Positions 7,758 to 16,646 are shown, counted from the first letter of the stretch. The stretch is 64,000 nt of DNA from Streptomyces sp. R21 (GCF_041051975.1 NZ_CP163435.1:7171001-7235000), one strand, 5' to 3'. A program made the numbers and translations. Notes: generated by a model not told the origin, from the sequence alone.

Positions 7758-9119
7758 ATGGACAAGCAGCAGGAGTTCGTGCTCCGGACACTGGAGGAGC
7801 GCGACATCCGGTTCGTGCGCCTGTGGTTCACGGATGTACTCGGCTTCCTCAAGTCGGTGGCCGTGGCCCCGGCGGAGCTTGAACAGGCCTTCGACGAGGG
7901 CATCGGCTTCGACGGCTCGGCGATCGAGGGCTTCGCCCGGGTGTACGAGTCCGACATGATCGCCAAGCCGGACCCGTCGACCTTCCAGGTGCTGCCGTGG
8001 CGCGCCGAGGCCCCCGGCACGGCCCGGATGTTCTGCGACATCCTGATGCCGGACGGCTCCCCGTCCTTCGCCGACCCGCGCTACGTCCTCAAGCGCGCCC
8101 TCGCGAAGACCTCCGACCTGGGCTTCACCTTCTACACCCACCCGGAGATCGAGTTCTTCCTGCTGAAGAACAAGCCGCTCGACGGCTCGCGCCCGACGCC
8201 CGCCGACAACTCCGGCTACTTCGACCACACCCCGCAGAACGTGGGGCAGGACTTCCGGCGCCAGGCCATCACGATGCTGGAGTCGATGGGCATCTCGGTC
8301 GAGTTCAGCCACCACGAGGGCGCCCCCGGCCAGCAGGAGATCGACCTGCGCTACGCCGACGCCCTCTCCACGGCCGACAACATCATGACCTTCCGCCTGA
8401 TCATGAAGCAGGTCGCGCTGGAGCAGGGCGTGCAGGCCACGTTCATGCCGAAGCCGTTCTCGGAGTACCCGGGCAGCGGCATGCACACGCACCTCTCCCT
8501 CTTCGAGGGCGACCGCAACGCGTTCTACGAGTCCGGCTCGGAGTACCAGCTCTCCAAGGTCGGCCGCTCCTTCATCGCGGGCCTGCTCAAGCACGCCGCG
8601 GAGATCTCGGCCGTCACCAACCAGTGGGTGAACTCCTACAAGCGCATCTGGGGCGGCTCGGAGCGCACCGCCGGCGCCGGCGGCGAGGCCCCCTCGTACA
8701 TCTGCTGGGGCCACAACAACCGCTCGGCCCTGGTCCGCGTCCCGATGTACAAGCCCGGCAAGACGGGCTCGGCACGCGTCGAGGTCCGCTCCCTGGACTC
8801 GGGCGCGAACCCCTACCTGGCGTACGCGCTCCTCCTCGCCGCCGGCCTCAAGGGCATCGAGGAGGGCTACGAACTCCCGCCGGGCGCCGACGACGACGTC
8901 TGGGCCCTCTCCGACGCCGAGCGCCGCGCCATGGGCATCGAGCCCCTCCCGCAGAACCTCGGCGAGGCCCTGGTCCTGATGCAGCGCAGCGAACTCGTCG
9001 CCGAGACGCTGGGCGAGCACGTCTTCGACTTCTTCCTCAGGAACAAGAAGCAGGAGTGGGAGGAGTACCGCAGCGAGGTCACGGCCTTCGAGCTGCGGAA
9101 GAACCTGCCGGTGCTGTAG
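7758..9119 (+). CDS. glnA2: GlnA2, type I glutamine synthetase-like (gamma-glutamylpolyamine synthetase)
   Basis: A 453-residue GSI-family ligase starting MDKQQEFVLRTLEERDIRFV. Recognisable elements are the beta-grasp N-domain (about 10-100), GFDGSAIEGF near 50, the active-site region YPGSGMHTHLSLF and the ATP/Glu-binding NNRSALVRVP. The C-terminus reads GYELPPGADDDVWALSD and lacks the NLYxLP tyrosine that GlnE adenylylates in GlnA. From memory, the S. coelicolor orthologue GlnA2 ligates glutamate to polyamines such as spermine and putrescine, so polyamine use is more likely than ammonia assimilation. That assignment rests on similarity and synteny with glnE and glnII. A perfect terminator follows. 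Confidence 0.88.
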   Translation: MDKQQEFVLRTLEERDIRFVRLWFTDVLGFLKSVAVAPAELEQAFDEGIGFDGSAIEGFARVYESDMIAKPDPSTFQVLPWRAEAPGTARMFCDILMPDGSPSFADPRYVLKRALAKTSDLGFTFYTHPEIEFFLLKNKPLDGSRPTPADNSGYFDHTPQNVGQDFRRQAITMLESMGISVEFSHHEGAPGQQEIDLRYADALSTADNIMTFRLIMKQVALEQGVQATFMPKPFSEYPGSGMHTHLSLFEGDRNAFYESGSEYQLSKVGRSFIAGLLKHAAEISAVTNQWVNSYKRIWGGSERTAGAGGEAPSYICWGHNNRSALVRVPMYKPGKTGSARVEVRSLDSGANPYLAYALLLAAGLKGIEEGYELPPGADDDVWALSDAERRAMGIEPLPQNLGEALVLMQRSELVAETLGEHVFDFFLRNKKQEWEEYRSEVTAFELRKNLPVL

Positions 9120-9150
9120 GCGCAGGTCAGAGTAGGTTCATACTCAGCCC

Positions 9151-9183
9151 CAGGAGCCGACGAACATCCTTCGTCGGCTCCTG
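9151..9183. terminator. Terminator of glnA2
   Basis: Perfect 13-base arms at 9151-9163 and 9171-9183 enclose a 7-base loop, 32 bases past the glnA2 stop. Confidence 0.88.
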
Positions 9184-9312
9184 TCCGGTTTCTGCAGCGC
9201 CGGCAGCCACGGGGCCGTTGCCAGTGGCCGGCGTCGACCTGATCGGGGGCCTCCGGCGCCGGAGCGGAGCACCCGACGGCCGTCGCGCGCCACGAGAGTT
9301 AGGATCCGGGCC

Positions 9313-10257
9313 ATGCCCCTGACCATGAGCGACGTGGACCGGTTCGAGGCCTCGATACCCCGCCTGCAGGCCATCGCGTACCGCCTCCTCGGCTCGTCGA
9401 GCGAGGCCGAGGACGCCGTGCAGGACACGTTCCTGCGCTGGCAGGCCGCCGACGTCGACCGCATCGAGGTCCCCGAGGCCTGGCTGACGAAGGTCCTCAC
9501 CAACCTGTGCCTCAACCAGCTCACTTCGGCCCGCGCCCGGCGCGAGACCTATGTGGGCCAGTGGCTCCCCGAACCGCTGCTCGCCGGCGACCCGATGCTC
9601 GGCCCCGCCGACACCGCCGAGCAGCGCGAATCGGTCTCGTACGCGGTCCTCACGCTCATGGAGCGCCTCTCTCCCAACGAGCGGGCGGTGTACGTGCTGC
9701 GGGAGGCCTTCGGCTACCCGCACGGGGAGATCGCCGAGATCCTCGACATCACCGAGGCCGCCAGCCAGCAGATCTTCCACCGCGCCAAGAAGCACATCGC
9801 GGACGGCAAGGCCCGCACCGAGATCGACGACGCCGCCGCCCGGCGGATCGTCGAGGAGTTCCTGGCGGCCGCCACCACCGGCCGGACCGAGCCGCTCGTA
9901 CGGCTGCTCACCGCGGACGCCTTCTCGATCGGCGACGGCGGCGGGAAGGTCCCGGCCCGTGCCACGGCGTTCGAGGGCGCCCTCGCGGTCGCGAAGTTCA
10001 TGCGGGGCCTGTTCAAGCCCAGCGAGGCCAAGCGCGCCATTGTCGGCGGCTCACCCGACATCTACGCCACGACCGCCAACGGCGAACCCGCCATCGTGGC
10101 GGTCGTCGACGGCCGGGTCATCGGCATCTTGTGCCTGGAGATCACCGCCGACGGCATCGCCGCGTTCCGCAACCAGGTCAACCCCGACAAGCTCGACCGC
10201 GCGACCCAGCGGTGGGCGGCCGCCGACCACGGGGAACCCCTGATCAGAGCCTTCTGA
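9313..10257 (+). CDS. ECF41-type RNA polymerase sigma factor with SnoaL-like C-terminal domain
   Basis: A 314-residue sigma factor of the SigJ/ECF41 group. Region 2 lies at about 8-75 (FEASIPRLQAIAYRLLGSSSEAEDAVQDTFLRW), region 4 at about 112-165 (LSPNERAVYVLREAFGYPHGEIAEIL) and a SnoaL/NTF2-like extension at about 180-314. The extension carries the two hallmarks of ECF41, DGGGK near 217 and NPDKL near 295. In that group the extension replaces an anti-sigma factor and tunes activity. AGGA lies 8 bases before the ATG at 9313; the ATG at 9325 is an alternative. The next gene is an FAD oxidoreductase, the usual ECF41 partner class. Confidence 0.92.
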   Translation: MPLTMSDVDRFEASIPRLQAIAYRLLGSSSEAEDAVQDTFLRWQAADVDRIEVPEAWLTKVLTNLCLNQLTSARARRETYVGQWLPEPLLAGDPMLGPADTAEQRESVSYAVLTLMERLSPNERAVYVLREAFGYPHGEIAEILDITEAASQQIFHRAKKHIADGKARTEIDDAAARRIVEEFLAAATTGRTEPLVRLLTADAFSIGDGGGKVPARATAFEGALAVAKFMRGLFKPSEAKRAIVGGSPDIYATTANGEPAIVAVVDGRVIGILCLEITADGIAAFRNQVNPDKLDRATQRWAAADHGEPLIRAF

Positions 10258-10288
10258 GCATGCTGTGACGTGCTTCACATCACCTTCC

Positions 10289-10316
10289 TGTCAGGAAACG
10301 GCGGGCTGCCCGGTTC
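10289..10316 (+). promoter_or_regulatory. Candidate ECF41 promoter before the oxidoreductase
   Basis: TGTCAGG at 10289-10295 is followed 15 bases later by CGGTTC. The published ECF41 consensus as I recall it is TGTCACA, about 16 bases, then CGTC. The -35 half fits 5 of 7; the -10 half is weak. Confidence 0.3.
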
Positions 10317-10370
10317 AAGGGGCGAAACCGCGCAAGACAAGGTGCGGACCGCGCAGACAGGAGCAGGGAT

Positions 10371-11558
10371 ATGCAGCACCGCATCATCGTCCTCGGAGCC
10401 GGCTACTCAGGGGCCGTCGCCGCCGGGCGCCTCGCCAAGCGGCTGCACCGCGAGGACGTCGCCATCACTCTCGTCAACGCCGAGCCCGACTTCGTCGAGC
10501 GCGTCCGGATGCACCAGCTGGCGGTCGGCCAGGACCTCAAGCCCCGGCCCTTCAGCGAGATGTTCGCGGGCACCGGCGTGGAGCTGAAGCTCGGACGCGT
10601 CACCGGAGTCGACGTCGACCGCAAGACCGTCGCCGTCACCTCTGACACGAACGGCGCCGAGGAACTGGCGTACGACACTCTCGTGTACGCCCTCGGCAGT
10701 GGCTGGAACGACCAGGGCGTCCCCGGCACCACCGAGCACGCCCACCAGATCGCGAGCCGCCCCGGAGCCCTCCGGCTGCGCGAGCGCCTGGCCGGCCTGG
10801 ACGCCGGACAGCCCGTGGTCGTCGTCGGCGGCGGCCTCACCGGCGTGGAGGCCTCGACCGAGCTCGCCGAGGCCCGCCCGGACCTCGATGTCGCCCTCGC
10901 CGTCCGCGGTGAACTCGGCGACTGGCTCTCGGAGAAGGGCCGCGGTCACCTGCGGAAGGTCGTCGACAAGCTCGGCATCACCGTGCACGAGCACGCCGCC
11001 GTGACCGCCGTCGAGGCCGACCACATCACCACCACCGACGGCACGCCCATTCCGGCCGCGGTCACCGTGTGGACCACCGGCTTCGCCGTCCACCCGATCG
11101 CGCAGGCCACCGCCCTGGAGGTCACCGGCACGGGCCAGATCGTCGTCGACGCAACCATGCGCTCGGTCTCGCACCCGGACGTGTACGCCGTCGGCGACGC
11201 GGCCATGGCTATGGGCCCCGGCGACAAGCCGCTGCGGATGTCGTGCGCCACGGGCACCCCCATGGCCTGGCAGGCCGCCGACGCCATCGCGGCCCGCCTG
11301 ACCGGCGGGAAGCTCCCGAAGACGCCGATCCGCTACTTCAACCAGTGCATCTCGCTCGGCCGCAAGGAAGGCCTGATCCAGTACGTCACCGCCGACGACC
11401 GCGCCGTCCGGTCGGCCCTGACGGGACGGTTCGCCGCCGTCTACAAGGAGCTGATCTGCAAGGGTGCGGCCTGGGGCGTCGCCAACCCGACACTCGGACT
11501 GCCGACCCGACGCCACCGCGTCGTGCAGGAGCGGGCCGACGTTCTGGCCACCGCCTGA
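10371..11558 (+). CDS. NAD(P)/FAD-dependent oxidoreductase (type II NADH dehydrogenase-like)
   Basis: A 395-residue pyridine nucleotide-disulfide oxidoreductase family flavoprotein. The FAD dinucleotide fold opens with IIVLGAGYSGAVAAGRL (4-20). The second, NAD(P)-binding fold is VVVVGGGLTGVEASTEL near 148. The FAD C-terminal motif is HPDVYAVGDAAM near 265. There is no redox CxxC pair and no clear membrane helix, though NDH-2 type proteins associate peripherally with membranes. AGGAG precedes the ATG. The gene lies 113 bases downstream of an ECF41 sigma factor, whose regulon typically contains such an oxidoreductase. The substrate is unknown. Confidence 0.88.
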   Translation: MQHRIIVLGAGYSGAVAAGRLAKRLHREDVAITLVNAEPDFVERVRMHQLAVGQDLKPRPFSEMFAGTGVELKLGRVTGVDVDRKTVAVTSDTNGAEELAYDTLVYALGSGWNDQGVPGTTEHAHQIASRPGALRLRERLAGLDAGQPVVVVGGGLTGVEASTELAEARPDLDVALAVRGELGDWLSEKGRGHLRKVVDKLGITVHEHAAVTAVEADHITTTDGTPIPAAVTVWTTGFAVHPIAQATALEVTGTGQIVVDATMRSVSHPDVYAVGDAAMAMGPGDKPLRMSCATGTPMAWQAADAIAARLTGGKLPKTPIRYFNQCISLGRKEGLIQYVTADDRAVRSALTGRFAAVYKELICKGAAWGVANPTLGLPTRRHRVVQERADVLATA

Positions 11559-11660
11559 TCGGACAAAGGCCGGAGGCCCTGCGGTCGCAGAGGGCACGCC
11601 GACAGACGCGGTGAAGGGGCGAAGTGCTCACCACTGCTTGCCGGGGCAGTGACGACAGAC

Positions 11661-11689
11661 GGGGCCGACGGTCTTTGACCGTCGGCCCC
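11661..11689. terminator. Bidirectional terminator
   Basis: Perfect 13-base arms (11661-11673 and 11677-11689) around TTT. It serves both the oxidoreductase (plus) and the FG-GAP gene (minus). Confidence 0.88.
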
Positions 11690-11706
11690 GCGGTGTGTCC
11701 GTGGTG

Positions 11707-13227
11707 TCAGTGGTTGAACGAGGTGCCCAGGCGCAGGGCGCTGCCCGCGGGGATGCCGAGGGCGGTCGGGGTGAACTCCTTGGCGCCGGTGCCTGTGGTG
11801 CCCGTGGAGCTGCCGGGCAGGGTGTACAGGCCGCCGTCGACGGCGTTCACGCCCGCTTCGTCGACTCCCGCGACGCCGATGAGCGCGTCGGAGCGGCCGT
11901 CGCCGTTGACGTCGACGGCCTTGACGCCCATGCCGAACGAGCCGTCGGCGAGCGGGACACCCGGCACGCCCGACGTGCTCTGGGTGAACGCGGTGGCGCC
12001 GGTGCCGGTGAGCCCGCCCGGGCCGCCGCGCAGGACCGTCACCTTGCCGGGGTTCGTCAGGTTGCTGTGGTTCTCAGCGGGGCTGGCGGCGATGACGTCC
12101 CCGTAGCCGTCCCCGTTCACGTCGCCGACGGTGACGTCGTCGGCGAAGAGGTCGGTGCCGACGTCGGAGTTCGAGTCGGGCACGCCGGGCGTGTCCTGGT
12201 GGAAGGTGACCGGCTTCCGGGTCGCGTCCTGGCCGTTCGTGCCGCCGTAGACGACGACGAACTGGCCCTTGTAGTTCAGCTTCTCCGGCTGGGGGACGAC
12301 CACGTCGGCCCGGCCGTCATGGTCGAGGTCGCCGACGGCCAGCGGCGATCCCTCGCGGTGGTTCAGCGGGTTGCCGGTCGCGTCCTTGAGGTATCCGGCG
12401 TCAGTGAACCCGCCGGCGCCGCCGCGCAGCACATGGATCTTGTCGGTGGGCTCCAGGGTGCCGGTGGTCCACGACACCAGCAGATCGGTGACGCCGTCGC
12501 CGGTCAGGTCGCCGGCGGCGACCATGGGGTCGGCCCAGGAGATGCCGGGGTCGAGGCCGAGCGGCTTGACGGACGCGGGCGTTCCGGTGCGGGTGATGGG
12601 GCCGAGCGCCACCGCCCCGGTCTCGCGGGTGCCCCTCGTTCCGACGACGAGGTCCTGCTTGCCGTCGCCGTTGAAGTCGCCGGAGACGAGGTCCGAGCCG
12701 GTCTGGAGGTGCGTGTCGGTGGTGGTGCCGAGCTTGGCGGTGGTGGCGCCGTGCTTGGTCAGGCCGTCCGGCCCGCCCCAGATGAGCGTGACCTGGCCGG
12801 CGTTCTCGTCGGTGGTGCCGCCGGACGTGATGTCCTCGCCGGGGCCCGAGACCGCCAGGTCGGCGTAGCCGTCGCCGTCGTAGTCGCCGGTGGTGGTGTC
12901 GTCGCCCCACCAGTCGAGGGCCTCGGGGGTGCCGGGAACTCCCGTGGTCGCCTGGGTGATCAGCTTGCGGTGGGTGCTGCTGAGGCCGCTCGCGGAGCCG
13001 TAGAGGACGAGCACGGCGCCGCTGTTGACGAGCGACGACGTCCGGTGCATGGGCAGGTTCACGACGACATCGCGGTAGCCGTCGCCGTTGAAGTCGTCCA
13101 CGAGCCGCTTCGCCGGGGCGGCGGCCGTGCTGGTCGTGGCGGCCTGGGCCGTGCCGGCGGCGAGGCCGCCCGCGGCCAGCGCGGCCGTGGCGGCGCAGGC
13201 GAGTACGCGCCGAAGAGGTATGTGCAC
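11707..13227 (-). CDS. Secreted FG-GAP repeat (integrin alpha-like beta-propeller) protein
   Basis: A 506-residue secreted protein. A signal peptide of about 35 residues (RRVLACAATAALAAGGLAAGTAQA) precedes at least six repeats of the FG-GAP type, each with a calcium-binding DxDGDGxxD loop: DFNGDGYRD, DYDGDGYAD, DFNGDGKQD, DLTGDGVTD, DLDHDGRAD, DVNGDGYGD and DVNGDGRSD. This predicts a seven-bladed, Ca-stabilised propeller. No enzymatic domain is attached, so adhesion or ligand binding is likely, with the target unknown. GTG 13227 is chosen because GGGAGA lies upstream and the signal starts there; residues further upstream in frame are not signal-like. Confidence 0.85.
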   Translation of the reverse strand: MHIPLRRVLACAATAALAAGGLAAGTAQAATTSTAAAPAKRLVDDFNGDGYRDVVVNLPMHRTSSLVNSGAVLVLYGSASGLSSTHRKLITQATTGVPGTPEALDWWGDDTTTGDYDGDGYADLAVSGPGEDITSGGTTDENAGQVTLIWGGPDGLTKHGATTAKLGTTTDTHLQTGSDLVSGDFNGDGKQDLVVGTRGTRETGAVALGPITRTGTPASVKPLGLDPGISWADPMVAAGDLTGDGVTDLLVSWTTGTLEPTDKIHVLRGGAGGFTDAGYLKDATGNPLNHREGSPLAVGDLDHDGRADVVVPQPEKLNYKGQFVVVYGGTNGQDATRKPVTFHQDTPGVPDSNSDVGTDLFADDVTVGDVNGDGYGDVIAASPAENHSNLTNPGKVTVLRGGPGGLTGTGATAFTQSTSGVPGVPLADGSFGMGVKAVDVNGDGRSDALIGVAGVDEAGVNAVDGGLYTLPGSSTGTTGTGAKEFTPTALGIPAGSALRLGTSFNH

Positions 13228-13343
13228 TGCAGGGTCTCCCGTAGTGGGTTCGCCGAGGTTGGCGCGAAGATGACCTTTACCGACCCCTATTGGTTGTACG
13301 GAATCCGGCAATCCGTCTGTGCGTCAGGAGCCGGTCCCGCGTG

Positions 13344-14435
13344 TCAGTGCAGGAACACCGGGGAGACCGCAGCGGTGCTGATGCGCCGGGCCGTCCCCGT
13401 GCCGTCCGCCGGGACCTCGTACAGGTCCGCCCCGTAGTCGCCGGGGAGGGCGTAGACCAGGGTGTGGTCGTCCCGCCAGACCGCCTGGTCGTCGACGCTG
13501 CGCCGCTCGGCGAGAGGGGTTTCGCGCAGGGTGCGCAGGTCCAGGACGTACAGCCGCCAGGGCGCGTCCTTCGGAAGGCCCTTCGCGCGCTTCTTGTAGG
13601 CGACGCGGGTGCCGTCGGGGGAGAGGGACGGGCACTCGACGTTCGCGTGCAGCGTGGTGACCGTACGGCTGCGCAGGTCGCCCCGGACCAGGTAGGTGCT
13701 GCCCTTCGTCGCCAGCGTGGCGTAGAAGGTGCGGTCGTCGGCGGCGAAGGTGACGCCCCAGAAGTTGGTGTCCGCCGCACGGTACGTCCGGCCGTCCTTC
13801 ACGATGCGGTACGCCTCCAGGGACGGGGTCAGCTTCCCCGTGCGGGTGTCGACGATCGCCGCCCGCGTCGAGAAGTTCGTGCCCGCGTACGAGTCGCCGC
13901 CGACGAACGCCGTCCACGCGGCGAAACGGCCGCTGGGGGAGACCCGGGCGCGCGACGGAATGCCCGGCACGTCGTAGTGCGCCCGCTCCTTCAGGCGCGC
14001 GTCGAGGATCACGGCCCGGTAGGTGTCCTGCATCGCGCCGTGCACCGCCTGGAGGCAGACTCCGGTGCCCGAAGCGGCGTAGAAGCGCAGGCACTTGACC
14101 TTCGACGCCGTGCGCGCTCCCGCCGGGTCCGACGCCGGGACCGTCGTCAGCTCGTCGCGGTGCGGGCCCCACGCCATGTTCCGGAACACCATCCGCCCGC
14201 CGCCGGTCAGCGCGACCGTGCCCGCGGTGATGCGTGGGCCGCCCGGTTGCGCCTGGTTCCTGCGGTCGGCGCGCGCGGAGGCGTGCAGGACGGAGGCGAC
14301 GGCGACGACGGCGAGGACGAGAACAGCCGCGACGAGCACGAGGACGCGGTTGCGGCGTGTCATGAGGGGCGCATCGGGCGCGTCAGACAGGGCGGGCGTG
14401 TCGGGCGCCTCGGGCGTGGCTGGCGTGTCGGTCAT
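13344..14435 (-). CDS. Membrane-anchored TolB/PD40-like beta-propeller protein
   Basis: A 363-residue protein with an Ala/Pro/Asp-rich cytoplasmic tail, one membrane helix at about 30-48 (RVLVLVAAVLVLAVVAVASVL) and an exterior domain of PD40/WD40-like repeats. Examples are ARVSPSGRFAAWTAF and CPSLSPDGTRVAYKKRAKG. Such propellers often bind peptides or sugars, but no ligand can be inferred. The ATG at 14435 overlaps the stop of the MFS gene as ATGA, with GAAGG upstream. It is the last gene of a three-gene operon: phosphoesterase, MFS, then this protein. Confidence 0.82.
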   Translation of the reverse strand: MTDTPATPEAPDTPALSDAPDAPLMTRRNRVLVLVAAVLVLAVVAVASVLHASARADRRNQAQPGGPRITAGTVALTGGGRMVFRNMAWGPHRDELTTVPASDPAGARTASKVKCLRFYAASGTGVCLQAVHGAMQDTYRAVILDARLKERAHYDVPGIPSRARVSPSGRFAAWTAFVGGDSYAGTNFSTRAAIVDTRTGKLTPSLEAYRIVKDGRTYRAADTNFWGVTFAADDRTFYATLATKGSTYLVRGDLRSRTVTTLHANVECPSLSPDGTRVAYKKRAKGLPKDAPWRLYVLDLRTLRETPLAERRSVDDQAVWRDDHTLVYALPGDYGADLYEVPADGTGTARRISTAAVSPVFLH

Positions 14436-15757
14436 GCGGGGGCCTTCGCGATCGGGGCGGGGCGGAGCAGGAACGAGACCGCGGCGCAGCCCGCGAGCGC
14501 GGCGGCCGCGAGGGTGAGGGCACTGCGGTCGCCCCACAGCGTCCACGCGGCGCCGAACCCGAGCGAGCACACGAACCGCGCCAGTGCCTGCCCCGTCTGC
14601 ACCAGGGCGAGCCCGGAGGACCGCAGCTCCTCGGGCACGCTGTCGGACGCGGCGGCCATCAGGACGCCGTCGGTCGCCGCGTAGAAGCAGCCGTGCAGTA
14701 CGAGGACGGCGTACGGCAGCGCGGTGCCGTGCCACGAGGACAGCAGCAGGCCGTACGCGAGGAGCAGGGCGCCGTGGCCCGCGAGGAAGACCCGCCAGCG
14801 GCCGAGCCGGTCGGCCAGCCGCCCCAGCGGAACGGCCAGCAGCAGGAACGCGGCCGCCGTGCCGAGCGGGAGCAGCGCGAACCAGCGGTCGGGGACGCCC
14901 AGGCGTCGTTGCAGCAGCAGGTAGACGAAGGAGTCGCTGACCGTCGCCAGGCCGAGCAGCAGGGCGCATACGGCGATACGGCGCAGGTCGCGGCGGCGCA
15001 GCAGGGCGAGGGCGGCGCGCAGGGTCGGGCGATCCGCCGCCTTCTGTACCGAAGGGCTCGCGTTCGCCTTCTGTACCGAAGCGCTCGCGTTCGCCTTCTT
15101 TACAGAAGTGCCCGGCACGAACAGCACCAGTACCAGCACCCCGACCACGGCCACGCAGAAGCTGACCGTGAACACGGCGTCGTATCCGTCCACCGTCGCC
15201 CGCAGGATCAGGAAGGCGGCCAGGGGGCCGAGGAGTGCGCCCGCCGTGTCCATGGCGCGGTGCACGCCGAAGGCGCGGCCGCGTGTCTCGGGGGTGCTCG
15301 ACAGGGAGATGAGGGCGTCGCGCGGGGCCGTGCGCAGGCCCTTGCCGGTGCGGTCGGCGGCCAGGATCAGGCCGATGGGCGTGAGGGTGTGGGCCAGCAG
15401 AAGCAGGGGTTTGCACGCTGCCGAGAGCCCGTAGCCGAAGCCCGCCACCCACTTGTGGCGGCCGCCCCCGCGGTCGGCCAGATGCCCGCCGACCAGGCGG
15501 ACCAGCGCCGAGAAGCCGTTGTAGACGCCGTCGAGGAGCCCGAAGCCCAGCGGCGAGAGGCCGAGGCCCGCCACCAGGTACAGCGGGAGCACCGCCGTGA
15601 CCATCTCCGAGGAGACGTCGGTGATCAGGCTGACCGTGCCGAGCGCGAGCACGGTGGGCGCGACCGCGGCGCGGCGCCGCCCGGCACGGGGCCGGGCGGC
15701 GCCTTCCGCGGACGTCGCCGGCGCCGTCGTACTGGCGCGGCTGTCCGCTACGTACAT
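14432..15757 (-). CDS. MFS transporter
   Basis: A 441-residue permease with about 12 membrane helices. The loop DRTGKGLRTAPRDALIS after TM4 and the paired half-domains are typical of major facilitator antiporters. The central cytoplasmic loop carries three 9-residue repeats (SVKKANASA, SVQKANASP, SVQKAADRP) encoded by 27-bp DNA repeats at 15038-15118. It begins one base after the stop of the phosphoesterase gene and overlaps the following propeller gene, so it sits in the middle of an operon. The substrate is not evident; phosphate-ester products of the upstream enzyme are one possibility, by inference only. Confidence 0.85.
   Translation of the reverse strand: MYVADSRASTTAPATSAEGAARPRAGRRRAAVAPTVLALGTVSLITDVSSEMVTAVLPLYLVAGLGLSPLGFGLLDGVYNGFSALVRLVGGHLADRGGGRHKWVAGFGYGLSAACKPLLLLAHTLTPIGLILAADRTGKGLRTAPRDALISLSSTPETRGRAFGVHRAMDTAGALLGPLAAFLILRATVDGYDAVFTVSFCVAVVGVLVLVLFVPGTSVKKANASASVQKANASPSVQKAADRPTLRAALALLRRRDLRRIAVCALLLGLATVSDSFVYLLLQRRLGVPDRWFALLPLGTAAAFLLLAVPLGRLADRLGRWRVFLAGHGALLLAYGLLLSSWHGTALPYAVLVLHGCFYAATDGVLMAAASDSVPEELRSSGLALVQTGQALARFVCSLGFGAAWTLWGDRSALTLAAAALAGCAAVSFLLRPAPIAKAPA
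15038..15118. repeat. Three tandem 27-bp in-frame repeats inside the MFS gene
   Basis: Units at 15038-15064, 15065-15091 and 15092-15118 share CGCCTTCTGTACCGAAG with small changes. They encode three 9-residue repeats in the loop between the two transporter halves. Confidence 0.85.
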
Positions 15758-15758
15758 G

Positions 15759-16646
15759 TCAGGACGTCCAGATACCCGTGAAGTCCTTGCCGGAGGCGGC
15801 GTTGCCCGCGTGCGGGAGGCCGTGCATGTCCTCCAGCGTGCGCAGCAGGTCGTAGTGGTTGTAGGTGGTGGTGGACGAGGAGCCGGCGGTCACCTGCTGG
15901 CCGTAGAGGACCGTAGGGATGCGGTTGCCGGACAGCCGGTTGTCCTCGTCGAAGGTGACGACGAGCAGGCTGTTGTGGGTCTTGGCCCAGGTGGCGTAGG
16001 CGCCCAGGTTGTTCTTCAGCCAGGTGTCACCGGTGGACACCGAGCAGTCGTGCATGTCGCTGCACAGGTTGGGGACGACGAAGGAGACCTGCGGGAGCGT
16101 CGTGTAGTCCGTGGGGAACTGCGCGAAGGTCTTGGCGCTGGACGTCGGCACGTTGCTGAAGCCGATCCACGGGTTGTGCTTGCGCGCGTAGTTGCCGCTG
16201 CTGCACGTCGTCGAACCCTGGCTGGGCAGGCTCTCGTTGTAGCTCGCCCAGGTCTTGCCCGCGGCGATCAGCTCGGAGGCGAGGTTCGGGGCGGAGGAGA
16301 AGCCGGGCGTGACGCAGCTGTCGTCCGTGATGCCCTGGGTCGAGCCGGAGAACAGGGCGTAGTAGTTCGGCTGGCTCGGGTGCGTCTCGCCGAACGACTG
16401 GGAGAGGTTGGCGCCCCCGGTCTTGAGCGAGTTGATGTAGGGGGCGCTGGAGGAGCCGATCACCTGGCTGTAGGCGTGGTTCTCGAAGACCACGACGATC
16501 ACGTGGTCCGGGGTCGGGACCCCGGTCGCGGCGTGCGCCTCGGACGAGCCGCCGAGGCCGGTCCAGAGACCGACCGCGGCCGCGGTGAAGGCGATGGCGG
16601 ACGCCACGAGGGCACGGCTGCGTCGGTACACGGTTCTGCCGGACAC
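15759..16646 (-). CDS. Secreted phosphoesterase (PF04185, acid phosphatase/phospholipase C-like)
   Basis: A 295-residue enzyme of the alkaline phosphatase superfamily branch that includes AcpA and bacterial phospholipases C. After a signal segment ending SEAHA come the family's metal-site motifs: VVVFENHAYSQ with the early Glu-Asn-His, GETHPSQPNYYALFSG, FVVPNLCSDMHDC, and VVTFDED followed late by YNHYDLLRTLEDMHGL. It probably hydrolyses phosphomonoesters or diesters outside the cell. GTG 16646 has GGAGG at ideal spacing and removes a non-signal extension of 21 residues. It is the first gene of the operon with the MFS transporter and the propeller protein. Confidence 0.87.
   Translation of the reverse strand: MSGRTVYRRSRALVASAIAFTAAAVGLWTGLGGSSEAHAATGVPTPDHVIVVVFENHAYSQVIGSSSAPYINSLKTGGANLSQSFGETHPSQPNYYALFSGSTQGITDDSCVTPGFSSAPNLASELIAAGKTWASYNESLPSQGSTTCSSGNYARKHNPWIGFSNVPTSSAKTFAQFPTDYTTLPQVSFVVPNLCSDMHDCSVSTGDTWLKNNLGAYATWAKTHNSLLVVTFDEDNRLSGNRIPTVLYGQQVTAGSSSTTTYNHYDLLRTLEDMHGLPHAGNAASGKDFTGIWTS

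Noticed and set aside
10289..10316. Firm ECF41 promoter call
   Set aside because: The -10 half does not match the CGTC consensus, so it is listed only as a low-confidence candidate.
15038..15118. CRISPR-like array from the 27-bp units
   Set aside because: There are no spacers between the units, the repeats are coding and in frame in an MFS gene, and no cas genes are near.
13344..15452. A 702-codon minus-strand frame combining the propeller protein with the antisense part of the MFS gene
   Set aside because: Only the last 363 codons (from 14435) show real protein features; the rest is out of frame with the MFS gene, which is the true product.
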